Shown here: positions 1 to 7,018 of the stretch, piece after piece | Layout of the letters: the number at the start of each line of letters is the position of its first letter | Numbering within the stretch: the first letter of the stretch is position 1 | NCBI GenBank assembly: GCA_000434175.1 | Contig: HF999802.1 | Coordinates: 26,618-71,199, forward strand | Source: Mycoplasma sp. CAG:611 | GTDB taxonomy: Bacteria; Bacillota_I; Bacilli_A; RF39; UBA660 | Length of the DNA: 44,582 nt | Direction: 5' to 3' | Made by a program: the position numbers and the translations under genes | The notes under the pieces: model-generated | Told to the model about the DNA's origin: nothing | The model's database searches: none | What the model saw: only the letters and a program-made list of their open reading frames with translations

Positions 1-2
1 GC

Positions 3-1280
3 AAAAATTTGACTGAAAGACCTGAAGTATCAAGATTAATTGAAGATGTTAAGAAAGGTAGAATTAAGAATGTTTTAATTTATAAATTAGATAGACTTAC
101 TAGAAGTGTTAAGGATCTAATTTATTTAATAGAACTATTTGATAAAAATAATTGTACTTTTAATTCTCAAACAGAAAAAATAGATACTTCTAATGCTGTT
201 GGAAGAATGTTTGTTAAGATTATTGGAATATTTGCAGAATTTGAAAGAGAAAATTTAGCCGAAAGAGTAACATTTGGATATGAACAAAAAACTAAAGAAG
301 GTAATTATACTAATTGTAATGGAGTATTTGGTTATGATTATATAGTTGGAAAGGGTAAATTAAAACTAAATAAAGGTGAAGCCTTATACGTAAAGAAAAT
401 ATATAACTGGTATTTAGAAGGCGAATCTATGCTTAAAATTGCTAAAAAATTAAAAGACTTAAATGTTCCTACTAAAAGAGGAGGGCATTGGAATCAGTCA
501 ACTATTTATTCAATACTTACCAATCCTCTTTATATTGGCAATGTAAGATATGGTGTAGGAAGAAAAAATAGTTTTGAAGTTAGTGGTAAAAATATAGTAC
601 CAATAATTTCTCCAGAACTATTTAATAATGTTAGTAATTTAATGAAGAAAAGAAAAAAATTTCATAATAAAAAATATTCTTCTGATGATACTTATTACTT
701 TAGAGTATTAAGGTGTAGTTTATGTGGGAGAGGGTATCACGCTAGACAGCAACTGCAAAGCGGTAAAAAATACATTACTTATCAGTGTAATGGACATAAC
801 AATAATAGTTGTAATGCACCTGGATTTTCCCATATAAAAATAGAAAATGCTTTTATAAATTATTTAGATAATATTAAAGATTTAGAATTTGATAAAAGTA
901 TTTTAAAGAAAGAAAAAGATAATACAGATAATAATACTTTAGAACTACAAGAACAAATAGATAAATTGAATAATAAGAAAAAAGAAACTTTAAAATTATT
1001 TACTACAGATGAAATAGATTATGAAACATTTAACGAAATAAAGAATGTAATAAATGAAAAATTAGAAGTTTTAAATAATGAATTAAATAGTTTTAATAAA
1101 GAAAATAATCAAGAAGATTTAACAAATGTAGAAGTTATAAAAGAGGTTATTGTTAACTTAAATAACAATTTTCTTCACCTTGATAATCATGAAAAAAAGA
1201 TGTTTCTAGAAAGATTTGTTAAAGAAATAAAAGTAAGAAAGGAAGGCAATGATGTGATAATTGATGAGGTAATATTTTAA
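3..1280 (+). CDS. Large serine recombinase, 5' end cut by window
   Basis: Site-specific DNA recombinase of the resolvase/invertase superfamily. The reading frame is open to the first base of the window, so the N-terminal ~60 residues with the catalytic serine lie outside; the TTG at 9 is not a real start. What remains is the end of the resolvase domain (KLDRLTRSVKDL, then FAEFERENLAERV), the recombinase domain (GGHWNQSTIYSIL, NPLYIGNVRYG), a zinc ribbon (CSLCGRGYHAR ... CNGHNNNSCNAPG, about residues 235-270 of the visible part) and a C-terminal coiled coil rich in Lys, Glu and Asn. This order is typical of large serine integrases of integrative elements and phages. A terminator follows directly. 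An integrase at the window edge suggests that a mobile element ends near here; which side is element and which is chromosome cannot be told. Confidence 0.9.
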   Translation, partial: KNLTERPEVSRLIEDVKKGRIKNVLIYKLDRLTRSVKDLIYLIELFDKNNCTFNSQTEKIDTSNAVGRMFVKIIGIFAEFERENLAERVTFGYEQKTKEGNYTNCNGVFGYDYIVGKGKLKLNKGEALYVKKIYNWYLEGESMLKIAKKLKDLNVPTKRGGHWNQSTIYSILTNPLYIGNVRYGVGRKNSFEVSGKNIVPIISPELFNNVSNLMKKRKKFHNKKYSSDDTYYFRVLRCSLCGRGYHARQQLQSGKKYITYQCNGHNNNSCNAPGFSHIKIENAFINYLDNIKDLEFDKSILKKEKDNTDNNTLELQEQIDKLNNKKKETLKLFTTDEIDYETFNEIKNVINEKLEVLNNELNSFNKENNQEDLTNVEVIKEVIVNLNNNFLHLDNHEKKMFLERFVKEIKVRKEGNDVIIDEVIF

Positions 1281-1283
1281 ATG

Positions 1284-1307
1284 GCTCACTTAAAAGTGAG
1301 CTTTTTT
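1284..1307 (+). terminator. Intrinsic terminator after the recombinase
   Basis: Perfect 7-bp stem GCTCACT/AGTGAGC with a TAAA loop and a run of six T, 3 bases past the recombinase stop. Confidence 0.9.
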
Positions 1308-1362
1308 GTATGCAATAATTTAATTTAAAAGGGAGATGATTTAATGAAAACATTTAAAGGAA

Positions 1363-1887
1363 GTGTTTATCATAGATAAATATGTTTTGGTATATGCTTA
1401 TGTGCCAGAGCAATTTTTATCTAGAAAAGATTTATCTTACTTAGATAAACTTATTTATATTAGAATAGTAGGATTTTGTAGAAATAACAATTATAATAAT
1501 ACTTGTTTTGCTAGTAATGGGTATTTTGCTAATTTATTTGGAGTTAAACCAAAAGCAATATCTGTAACTATTAAGAAACTAAAAGATTTAAGATTAATAA
1601 ATGTTAAATATATTAAAAATGAAAATTTAGTTAAACAAAGAAGTATTACTCTAACAAGTAATGTATGGAAAGGGATAAGTAATGGTGCAGTAGTTAATAA
1701 GGAAGAAGATGTTCCTTATATGAAGGAATATAATAATAAGATAAATAATAATAAAGAAATATATAATAAAATTATATCTTATGATACTGATGGAGTAATG
1801 CTTTGGAATGATAAAAGATGTGAATCAGTACCGCCAACCAAAGAAGAGCAAAAAGAAATGGAAGATTTATTAAGTGAATTTAAGTAA
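1363..1887 (+). CDS. Winged-helix DNA-binding protein, element-associated
   Basis: 174 residues from a GTG start. Residues ~22-90 look like a winged helix of the kind found at the N terminus of phage or plasmid replication proteins: LSYLDKLIYIRIVGFC, then NGYFANLFGVKPKAISVTIKKL as the helix-turn-helix and LRLINVKYIKN as the wing. The C-terminal half is low-complexity (Asn, Lys, Glu) and ends in an acidic stretch. The start is awkward. The good ribosome site (GGGAGATG at 1331-1338) serves an ATG at 1344 that opens an 11-codon frame (MKTFKGSVYHR, stop at 1379) overlapping this gene in another phase, while the GTG at 1363 has only AAGGA directly before it. Either the genes are translationally coupled or the original N terminus is frameshifted. 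No specific function can be given; a replication or regulatory role in a mobile element is inferred from fold and position. Confidence 0.65.
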   Translation: MFIIDKYVLVYAYVPEQFLSRKDLSYLDKLIYIRIVGFCRNNNYNNTCFASNGYFANLFGVKPKAISVTIKKLKDLRLINVKYIKNENLVKQRSITLTSNVWKGISNGAVVNKEEDVPYMKEYNNKINNNKEIYNKIISYDTDGVMLWNDKRCESVPPTKEEQKEMEDLLSEFK

Positions 1888-1932
1888 TTTGACAAATGAA
1901 TAAAAAAGCAATAAAATTAAATAAAGAATAGA

Positions 1933-1978
1933 AAGTGCTAGTACAGACTTTATATGTTTTGTGCTGGCACTTTTTTCT
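1933..1978 (+). terminator. Strong intrinsic terminator
   Basis: 13-bp stem (1933-1945 with 1960-1972, three G-U pairs), 14-base loop and a T run to 1976. It closes the transcript of the winged-helix gene. Confidence 0.85.
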
Positions 1979-2020
1979 TTGATGAAAGAGAGGTGTTCAT
2001 AAAAATATAATATGTCCTTA

Positions 2021-2216
2021 TTCATCCATAGTTTTTACTAGTATGGTAGTAAGTTGGATTGTTCTATGGATTGAATTTTACTAGGAAAATAAAGGATAAA
2101 AAAAGAGTTATGGATGAATTCTTCCATAATTTAATGTCAATTTTGCAAGTGCAAAATAAGATTTGATAGCATTATAAGGCTATATAATATAAGCATTTAT
2201 ATATAGTAGTGCTATC
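2021..2216. repeat. Cluster of inverted repeats in a 486-bp gene-free stretch
   Basis: The gap 1888-2373 has no credible gene. After the terminator it holds, in order: outer arms TTCATCCATAG (2021-2031) and CTATGGATTGAA (2064-2075, one bulged base) enclosing TTACTA/TAGTAA (2035-2040, 2047-2052); TTATGGA/TCCATAA (2108-2114, 2123-2129); TTTTGCA-AG-TGCAAAA (2141-2156); and GATAGCA/TGCTATC (2165-2171, 2210-2216). The word TATGGAT recurs in both orientations. Such density suits a replication or transfer origin, a recombination site of the neighbouring recombinase, or a structured RNA; the sequence does not decide which. Confidence 0.55.
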
Positions 2217-2373
2217 ATTCCCCTTATCCTGCTTAAAAATAATCTTTAAAAAAAGAAAGAAAAGGTGATGTGTATCGGGTTATTCCCTAAAAGAAAGGAA
2301 AGTTATTATTGTTAAAAATTAGATTAATTATATTATGTAAGGAGTTATTTATAGTTTAAGATAGGTAATTTAT

Positions 2374-2904
2374 TTGAGAGAACAAATTATCTTAAGTTAC
2401 CAAAACTTAATATATAAAATATTATCTCATTATAGAATTTTATATAATTATAATAAAGATTTTGAAGAAGACTATTTTCATGAAGGAATAATAGCATTAA
2501 CTTTAGCTTATGATACTTATAAAGATGATTGTAATATTAAGTTTATTACTTATGCATCAAGATGTATTCATAATAGATATAAAGATATATTTAAAAAGAA
2601 ATCATTTAATGAAGAACCATTAGATTTACAAATAAAAGATGATTTATATTTATTAGATATTATTCCATCAAAAGAAGAAAAGATTCTTGATATGTTAATA
2701 AGAAAAGAAACAAAAGAAGAGTTAGAAAAATTTTTGAATAATTTAAGTAATGATGATAACTTTATTATATGTAGTTTATATGGTATTAAAACTAAAAAAA
2801 TAACTCAAAAGAATTTAGCAAAGATACTTAATTGTACTCAAAGTTGTATTGCTAAAAAACATAATAAAATATTAAATCTAATTAAAGAGGATCTGAAATA
2901 TTAA
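2374..2904 (+). CDS. Small sigma-70 family factor
   Basis: 176 residues with two sigma domains and little between them: region 2 at about 1-70 (EEDYFHEGIIALTLAYDTY, then IKFITYASRCIHNRYKDIF, the core-binding and -10-recognition helices) and a region 4-like helix-turn-helix at about 115-170 (ITQKNLAKILNCTQSCIAKKHNKIL). The start is a TTG; an in-frame stop lies 12 bases upstream, so no earlier start is possible, and the ribosome site is weak (AGATAGG). Small sigma factors of this kind occur in ICEs and phages of Firmicutes and as ECF-like factors; the position next to a recombinase favours an element-borne regulator. Its target promoters are unknown. Confidence 0.75.
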   Translation: MREQIILSYQNLIYKILSHYRILYNYNKDFEEDYFHEGIIALTLAYDTYKDDCNIKFITYASRCIHNRYKDIFKKKSFNEEPLDLQIKDDLYLLDIIPSKEEKILDMLIRKETKEELEKFLNNLSNDDNFIICSLYGIKTKKITQKNLAKILNCTQSCIAKKHNKILNLIKEDLKY

Positions 2905-2919
2905 ATCAGGTTCTTTTTT
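2885..2919 (+). terminator. Terminator overlapping the sigma gene end
   Basis: 12-bp stem with several G-U pairs (2885-2896 with 2906-2917) and a T-rich 3' arm reaching 2919, spanning the stop codon. Confidence 0.55.
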
Positions 2920-3074
2920 AACAGTTTAATTTAAAAAGTTTTATTTATAATATTAGTTATAAAAAAACGAAATTCACGTTTAACTTAGATTTTAAAATAA
3001 AATCCTTAAATAAAAATGAAAGTAGTTTGTAAATGTCAATCTTTAATTTTATTTAAAATTTTTCAAATAGGGGG

Positions 3075-3102
3075 TTGACTATGTGGCAAAATATGGTAAA
3101 AT
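3075..3102 (+). promoter_or_regulatory. Promoter of the RSH/radical SAM operon
   Basis: TTGACT (3075-3080), 16-bp spacer ending in TGG, TAAAAT (3097-3102): a near-consensus housekeeping promoter with an extended -10. A G5 run lies just upstream of the -35. Transcription would start near 3109, giving a leader of about 220 bases before the first operon gene. Confidence 0.75.
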
Positions 3103-3132
3103 ACTATTTAAATTACTTAGGAGGATGGTGGC

Positions 3133-3284
3133 ATGAAAACATTAACATGAAAACATTAACAAATATGATATTTAAATGTTTCTTTAAAGAGAATTGCATT
3201 AACAGCCTAAATATTGTTAGTGCTATTTGCTCATGCTTTAATTTCTGCCTAAATTTAAAATTATGTCTTGTCGGCGCATGTTAA
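3133..3284 (+). CDS. Putative leader peptides on a 14-bp tandem repeat
   Basis: A strong ribosome site (GGAGG, 3120-3124) precedes ATG 3133, which encodes only MKTLT. Its stop overlaps a second ATG at 3147 (ATGA) that opens a 45-codon frame ending at 3284, with 7 cysteines clustered in its second half (for example ICSCFNFC). The two ATGs lie in two exact copies of a 14-bp unit (3133-3146, 3147-3160). The longer frame runs through the 5' arm of the terminator at 3270-3312, so a translating ribosome would disrupt that hairpin. This is the layout of a translation-sensing attenuator. Alternatives are a Cys-rich precursor peptide for the radical SAM enzymes, or chance. Confidence 0.4.
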
Positions 3285-3312
3285 ACGTAAAAGTTTTGCG
3301 CTGGCTTTTTTT
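3270..3312 (+). terminator. Intrinsic terminator between promoter and operon (attenuator)
   Basis: 9-bp stem (3270-3278 with 3297-3305, two G-U pairs) with an internal AAAC/GTTT mini-stem and seven T. It ends 4 bases before the ribosome site GGAGG (3316-3320) of the RSH gene. Placed between promoter and first gene, it should block the operon unless antiterminated. Confidence 0.75.
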
Positions 3313-3327
3313 ATTGGAGGTGTTTAA

Positions 3328-4767
3328 GTGAATAATATTACATTACAAGATTTATTAAATAAGCTAAATGAATATAATCCTAACGAAATTGAAATTGTAA
3401 AAAAAGCATATGAATATGCAGCAAATTTGCACTCAGGTCAAACAAGGCAAAGTGGAGAACCATATATATGTCATCCATTAAATGTTGCTTATATACTCGC
3501 TGAAATGCATGCGGATAGAGATACAATATGTGCAGGATTATTACATGACACATTAGAAGATACTAATACTACTAAAGAAGACATATCACATGACTTTAAT
3601 CAAAATATTGCTAATTTAGTAGACGGAGTAACCAAATTATCTAAAATGAATTTCTCATCTAAGCAAGATCAAAATTATGCTAATACTAGAAAAATAATAA
3701 CAGGAATAACAGAAGATGTTAGAATAATAATTATTAAACTTGCTGATAGACTTCATAATATGAGAACACTACAATTTAAGTCTGAATTTAAACAAAAGGA
3801 AAATTCTATTGAAACAATGGAAATATTTGTACCTTTAGCTTATTATATTGGAGCATATAGAATTAAATCAGAATTAGAAGATTTATCATTAAAGTATCTT
3901 AAACCAGATATGTATAGACAAATAGAAGAACGTAAGATAAAATTAGAACAAACTAGTAGTTATTGTTTAACTGAAATGTTATCTAAAATAGAGCATTTAT
4001 TAAAAGATAACAACATACCTAATGAAATAAAGGTAAGAACTAAGAATATTTATGGTATATATAAAAGATTAAGTGAAGGTCATAAATTATCTGATATTCA
4101 TGATTTATTAGCACTAAAAATTATGGTTGATAATGTTGAAAATTGCTATAGAACACTGGGAATGATTCATAGTGAGTATCATCCAATAAATGATAAATTT
4201 AAAGATTATATATGTAATCCCAAAACAAATATGTATAGAAGCTTACATACAACAGTATTTGGACCTGATGATAAACTAGTACAGACTCAAATTAGAACAT
4301 TTGATATGGATAGAGTAGCGTCATTTGGCTTAACTGCATACTGGGATGAACAAAAAGGTAAAGCTAGAGATGTAATGCAAGAAGACTTAAAACAAAAATT
4401 TCAATTTTTTAAGTCATTAACAGAAATCAATTCTATGTTTGGTGATAATCAACAATTTGTTAAACAAGTAAAAAGTGAATTATTTGCTGATAAGGTTTAT
4501 GTATATACGACTAAGGGAGATATAATAGAACTTCCTAGAGGTTCTACACCAATAGATTTCGCATATAAAATTCATACTGACATAGGAAACACTATGGTAG
4601 GGGTATTTGTTAATGATGAATATGTCCCAATAGATTATATCTTACAAAATAAAGATAGAGTTAGAATAGTAATTGATGATTTATCATATGGTCCAAGAGA
4701 AGATTGGATTAATAAAGCACAAACAAGTTTAGCAAAAAGGAAAATAAAGGAATTTAATAAAAAATAA
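3328..4767 (+). CDS. RelA/SpoT homologue: HD hydrolase, altered synthetase, TGS
   Basis: 479 residues from GTG with GGAGG 7 bases upstream. Order: HD hydrolase (~25-180), synthetase-like domain (~225-345), TGS domain (~388-450); the helical, zinc-finger and ACT parts of ~730-residue Rel proteins are absent. Hydrolase residues are intact: TRQSGEPYICHPL, LLHDTLEDT and LADRLHNMRTL. The synthetase domain keeps RTK, MYRSLHTTV and QIRT but departs at key places: the Mg-binding Glu of EVQIRT is Gln319 (VQTQIRT), the Arg of the DLLA-x-R strand is Lys, and G-R before FKDY is D-K. From knowledge of Rel proteins this predicts alarmone hydrolysis with weak or no synthesis; that is inference. First gene of a six-gene operon. 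Being far shorter than a housekeeping Rel, it is likely a specialised extra copy. Confidence 0.85.
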   Translation: MNNITLQDLLNKLNEYNPNEIEIVKKAYEYAANLHSGQTRQSGEPYICHPLNVAYILAEMHADRDTICAGLLHDTLEDTNTTKEDISHDFNQNIANLVDGVTKLSKMNFSSKQDQNYANTRKIITGITEDVRIIIIKLADRLHNMRTLQFKSEFKQKENSIETMEIFVPLAYYIGAYRIKSELEDLSLKYLKPDMYRQIEERKIKLEQTSSYCLTEMLSKIEHLLKDNNIPNEIKVRTKNIYGIYKRLSEGHKLSDIHDLLALKIMVDNVENCYRTLGMIHSEYHPINDKFKDYICNPKTNMYRSLHTTVFGPDDKLVQTQIRTFDMDRVASFGLTAYWDEQKGKARDVMQEDLKQKFQFFKSLTEINSMFGDNQQFVKQVKSELFADKVYVYTTKGDIIELPRGSTPIDFAYKIHTDIGNTMVGVFVNDEYVPIDYILQNKDRVRIVIDDLSYGPREDWINKAQTSLAKRKIKEFNKK

Positions 4768-4819
4768 TATTCCAAATTAAAGAAATATATTAAAAAATAA
4801 GAAAGTAAGGTGTTTAAAT

Positions 4820-7003
4820 GTGATTGAAAAAAAAGAAATAAAAAATATTGATTGCAATATAGAAAATGTTTTTAATTATCCAGAAATGTATATAGATTTA
4901 ATTAATAAACAAAAAGGTTTAGTAAAAATTGATAAGAAAAAATACACAGGAAAATCATTGGTATTAGTTATGTTTACATCAGTGTGCGATGTCGGCTGCC
5001 CGTTCTGTTGCTTTAAAGCTTTATCTTCTGCGACTAAGAAAAATATTAAGAATCAATTTACTCCTGAAGGTGTTAATAAATTTATTGAGTTTGCTAATAA
5101 AGCAAATGTTGGATATTTGCAAATATCTGGTGGAGGAGAGCCTTTCTTGGAAAAAGAAGCGTTATTAAAAAGTATTGAAAAAATAAATGCTGATAGGATA
5201 ATTTTAGTTACCGGAGGGGTATGGGCATATAATAGAGAAAAAGCAGAAAAATACTTAGATGAAATAAACCAAGCTATCAAAAAAAGAAAGAAGAAAGCAC
5301 GTATTTCTATTAGATTAAGCATTAGTCAATGCCATAGTATTAAATTAAAACATTATCCACTAGAAAATTTAATTAATATATTTGAAACTAAATATAGAGA
5401 TAATAAAAACTTTACATTACAAATAAAAACATTTAAAGATGATCCAACGTTAGAAAATAATCTAAAGACAATGGGTAGAAAATTTAAAATTGAAAAACTT
5501 CAGCCTAATAAATCTGATGATGACAAAATCATTAAGATAATGCCTTGGAAATCAAAATTAATACTTGACTCTGGATTTGAAATAGTAATTGGAATATCAA
5601 GGGTTTTCTATCCATCATTCAGACCAAATCTACATAATAATAAGTCATTTATGAAAATGGTGGAACTATATGATATAGATTTAGATAAATCACAAAATTA
5701 TTTTCCGTCACGTGCGTATAACTCTAAAGGTTATTTTGGTTTAGATTGGCTTGTAGAATATAATGGTAACATTAGTACATGGCAAAATAGCATTCAGGAC
5801 GATCAATTGAATATCTATGAAGATAATTATAAAACATCATTAAATCATACATTAGCAAATTTAATAACAAGATCATGCATTGACAATGGCTCAAAATATA
5901 GAGAAAAAATTGTATCAGAAATATCACCGAAAACGGTTATGCTGATGAAAGCCAATGGGATTAGAGATTATGCAAGTTCAATCCTCTTTGCTGATGCAAA
6001 GATAAGACTTTATGCTTATATTAGAATATTACAAGATTACGTAAAACAAGGACTTGTAAATGAAAAATTAATAGAAAATATGCCAGCTAGTATACAAAAA
6101 TTAATAAAATCACCTAAAAGTGTAATAAAAAAATATTATTTAAAGTCTAATACTTCGATATTAGCTCAAGAATTAAGTGCAGAGCCAGATAGAGATAAGT
6201 ACAAAGATTTCTTAGAATTAGTTAAATTAGGACATTTTGAAATGTCTAAACAAGATATTCAAACAGCAGTCGCATATTATAATATGTTTTTTCCGGATAA
6301 AAGAATAGCCAAAATAGAAGACTTTGTTAACGATAATAAAAATATGGATTTTAGGTTAAGGGATAGACTCTCTCCGATGAAAAAATTAAAAGATTTGAAT
6401 AATAAAGTAAATAATAAAAAGGAAATTTATATTTTTAGACATGGAGAAACTAATTGGAATGTTGAAAATAAAATTAGAGGAACATTTGAAGACACATCTT
6501 TAAAATTTACTGATAAAGGATTAAAACAGATTGATAAAATAGCATTAGCATTAGAGAAAAATAAAATTGAATATATTTATTCATCAGATCTTATTAGAAC
6601 TAGGAAAACGGTTGAGCTAGCTAATAAAGATTTTAAAATACCGGTGTCTTTTCATAAAGAATTAAGAGCTTGGAATGTTGGAAAATATCAAGGTAAACCA
6701 CTTTCTAATTTTTTAAATAGTCATGAAGGCAAAGAAGCTATTACAGATTACAATAAAGTTGTAACTGATGGTGAAAGTATTAATCAAGTTAGAGAAAGAT
6801 TAATGTATTTCTTAGAAAAATATGTAGTTAATTGTCCTTATGAAAGGGTTGCAATAATTACACATGGAGCCACAATGAGTAATTTAAAATCAGAAATAGA
6901 TGGTGAACAATATATTGATATTGATTATTGCAAAATAGTGTATGAAAATAAAAAGTTTAAATTGGTTGAAAGTAAAATTAGTGAAACTGATTTCGCAAAA
7001 TAA
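4820..7003 (+). CDS. Radical SAM / histidine phosphatase fusion
   Basis: 727 residues, GTG start directly after a false ATG-TGA; ribosome site AAGG (4807-4810). The N-terminal half is a radical SAM domain: C56-x3-C60-x2-C63 (SVCDVGCPFC) binds the 4Fe-4S cluster, and GGGEP follows near residue 100. Residues ~535-720 are a histidine phosphatase (phosphoglycerate mutase-like) domain: RHGETNWN with catalytic His541, SSDLIRTRKTVE, and the second histidine in IITHGATMSN. The usual proton-donor Glu (L-x-E-x3-G) is Ala in LRAWNVGKYQG, so the phosphatase may be altered. About 230 residues between the domains match nothing I recognise. A radical enzyme fused to a phosphatase suggests a phosphorylated sugar or nucleotide substrate; this is inference. 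It sits 52 bp after the RSH gene. Confidence 0.85.
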   Translation: MIEKKEIKNIDCNIENVFNYPEMYIDLINKQKGLVKIDKKKYTGKSLVLVMFTSVCDVGCPFCCFKALSSATKKNIKNQFTPEGVNKFIEFANKANVGYLQISGGGEPFLEKEALLKSIEKINADRIILVTGGVWAYNREKAEKYLDEINQAIKKRKKKARISIRLSISQCHSIKLKHYPLENLINIFETKYRDNKNFTLQIKTFKDDPTLENNLKTMGRKFKIEKLQPNKSDDDKIIKIMPWKSKLILDSGFEIVIGISRVFYPSFRPNLHNNKSFMKMVELYDIDLDKSQNYFPSRAYNSKGYFGLDWLVEYNGNISTWQNSIQDDQLNIYEDNYKTSLNHTLANLITRSCIDNGSKYREKIVSEISPKTVMLMKANGIRDYASSILFADAKIRLYAYIRILQDYVKQGLVNEKLIENMPASIQKLIKSPKSVIKKYYLKSNTSILAQELSAEPDRDKYKDFLELVKLGHFEMSKQDIQTAVAYYNMFFPDKRIAKIEDFVNDNKNMDFRLRDRLSPMKKLKDLNNKVNNKKEIYIFRHGETNWNVENKIRGTFEDTSLKFTDKGLKQIDKIALALEKNKIEYIYSSDLIRTRKTVELANKDFKIPVSFHKELRAWNVGKYQGKPLSNFLNSHEGKEAITDYNKVVTDGESINQVRERLMYFLEKYVVNCPYERVAIITHGATMSNLKSEIDGEQYIDIDYCKIVYENKKFKLVESKISETDFAK

Positions 7004-7018
7004 TGTAGGAGGTGTATT

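Noticed and set aside
2905..3074. Small hairpins such as GATTTTA/TAAAATC upstream of the operon promoter
   Set aside because: Short AT-only stems of the kind expected by chance at this base composition, with no T run or link to a gene.
3075..3146. Longer open frame upstream of and in phase with the 45-codon leader frame
   Set aside because: It overlaps the promoter, so its first codons cannot be on the transcript; only the part from ATG 3147 was kept.
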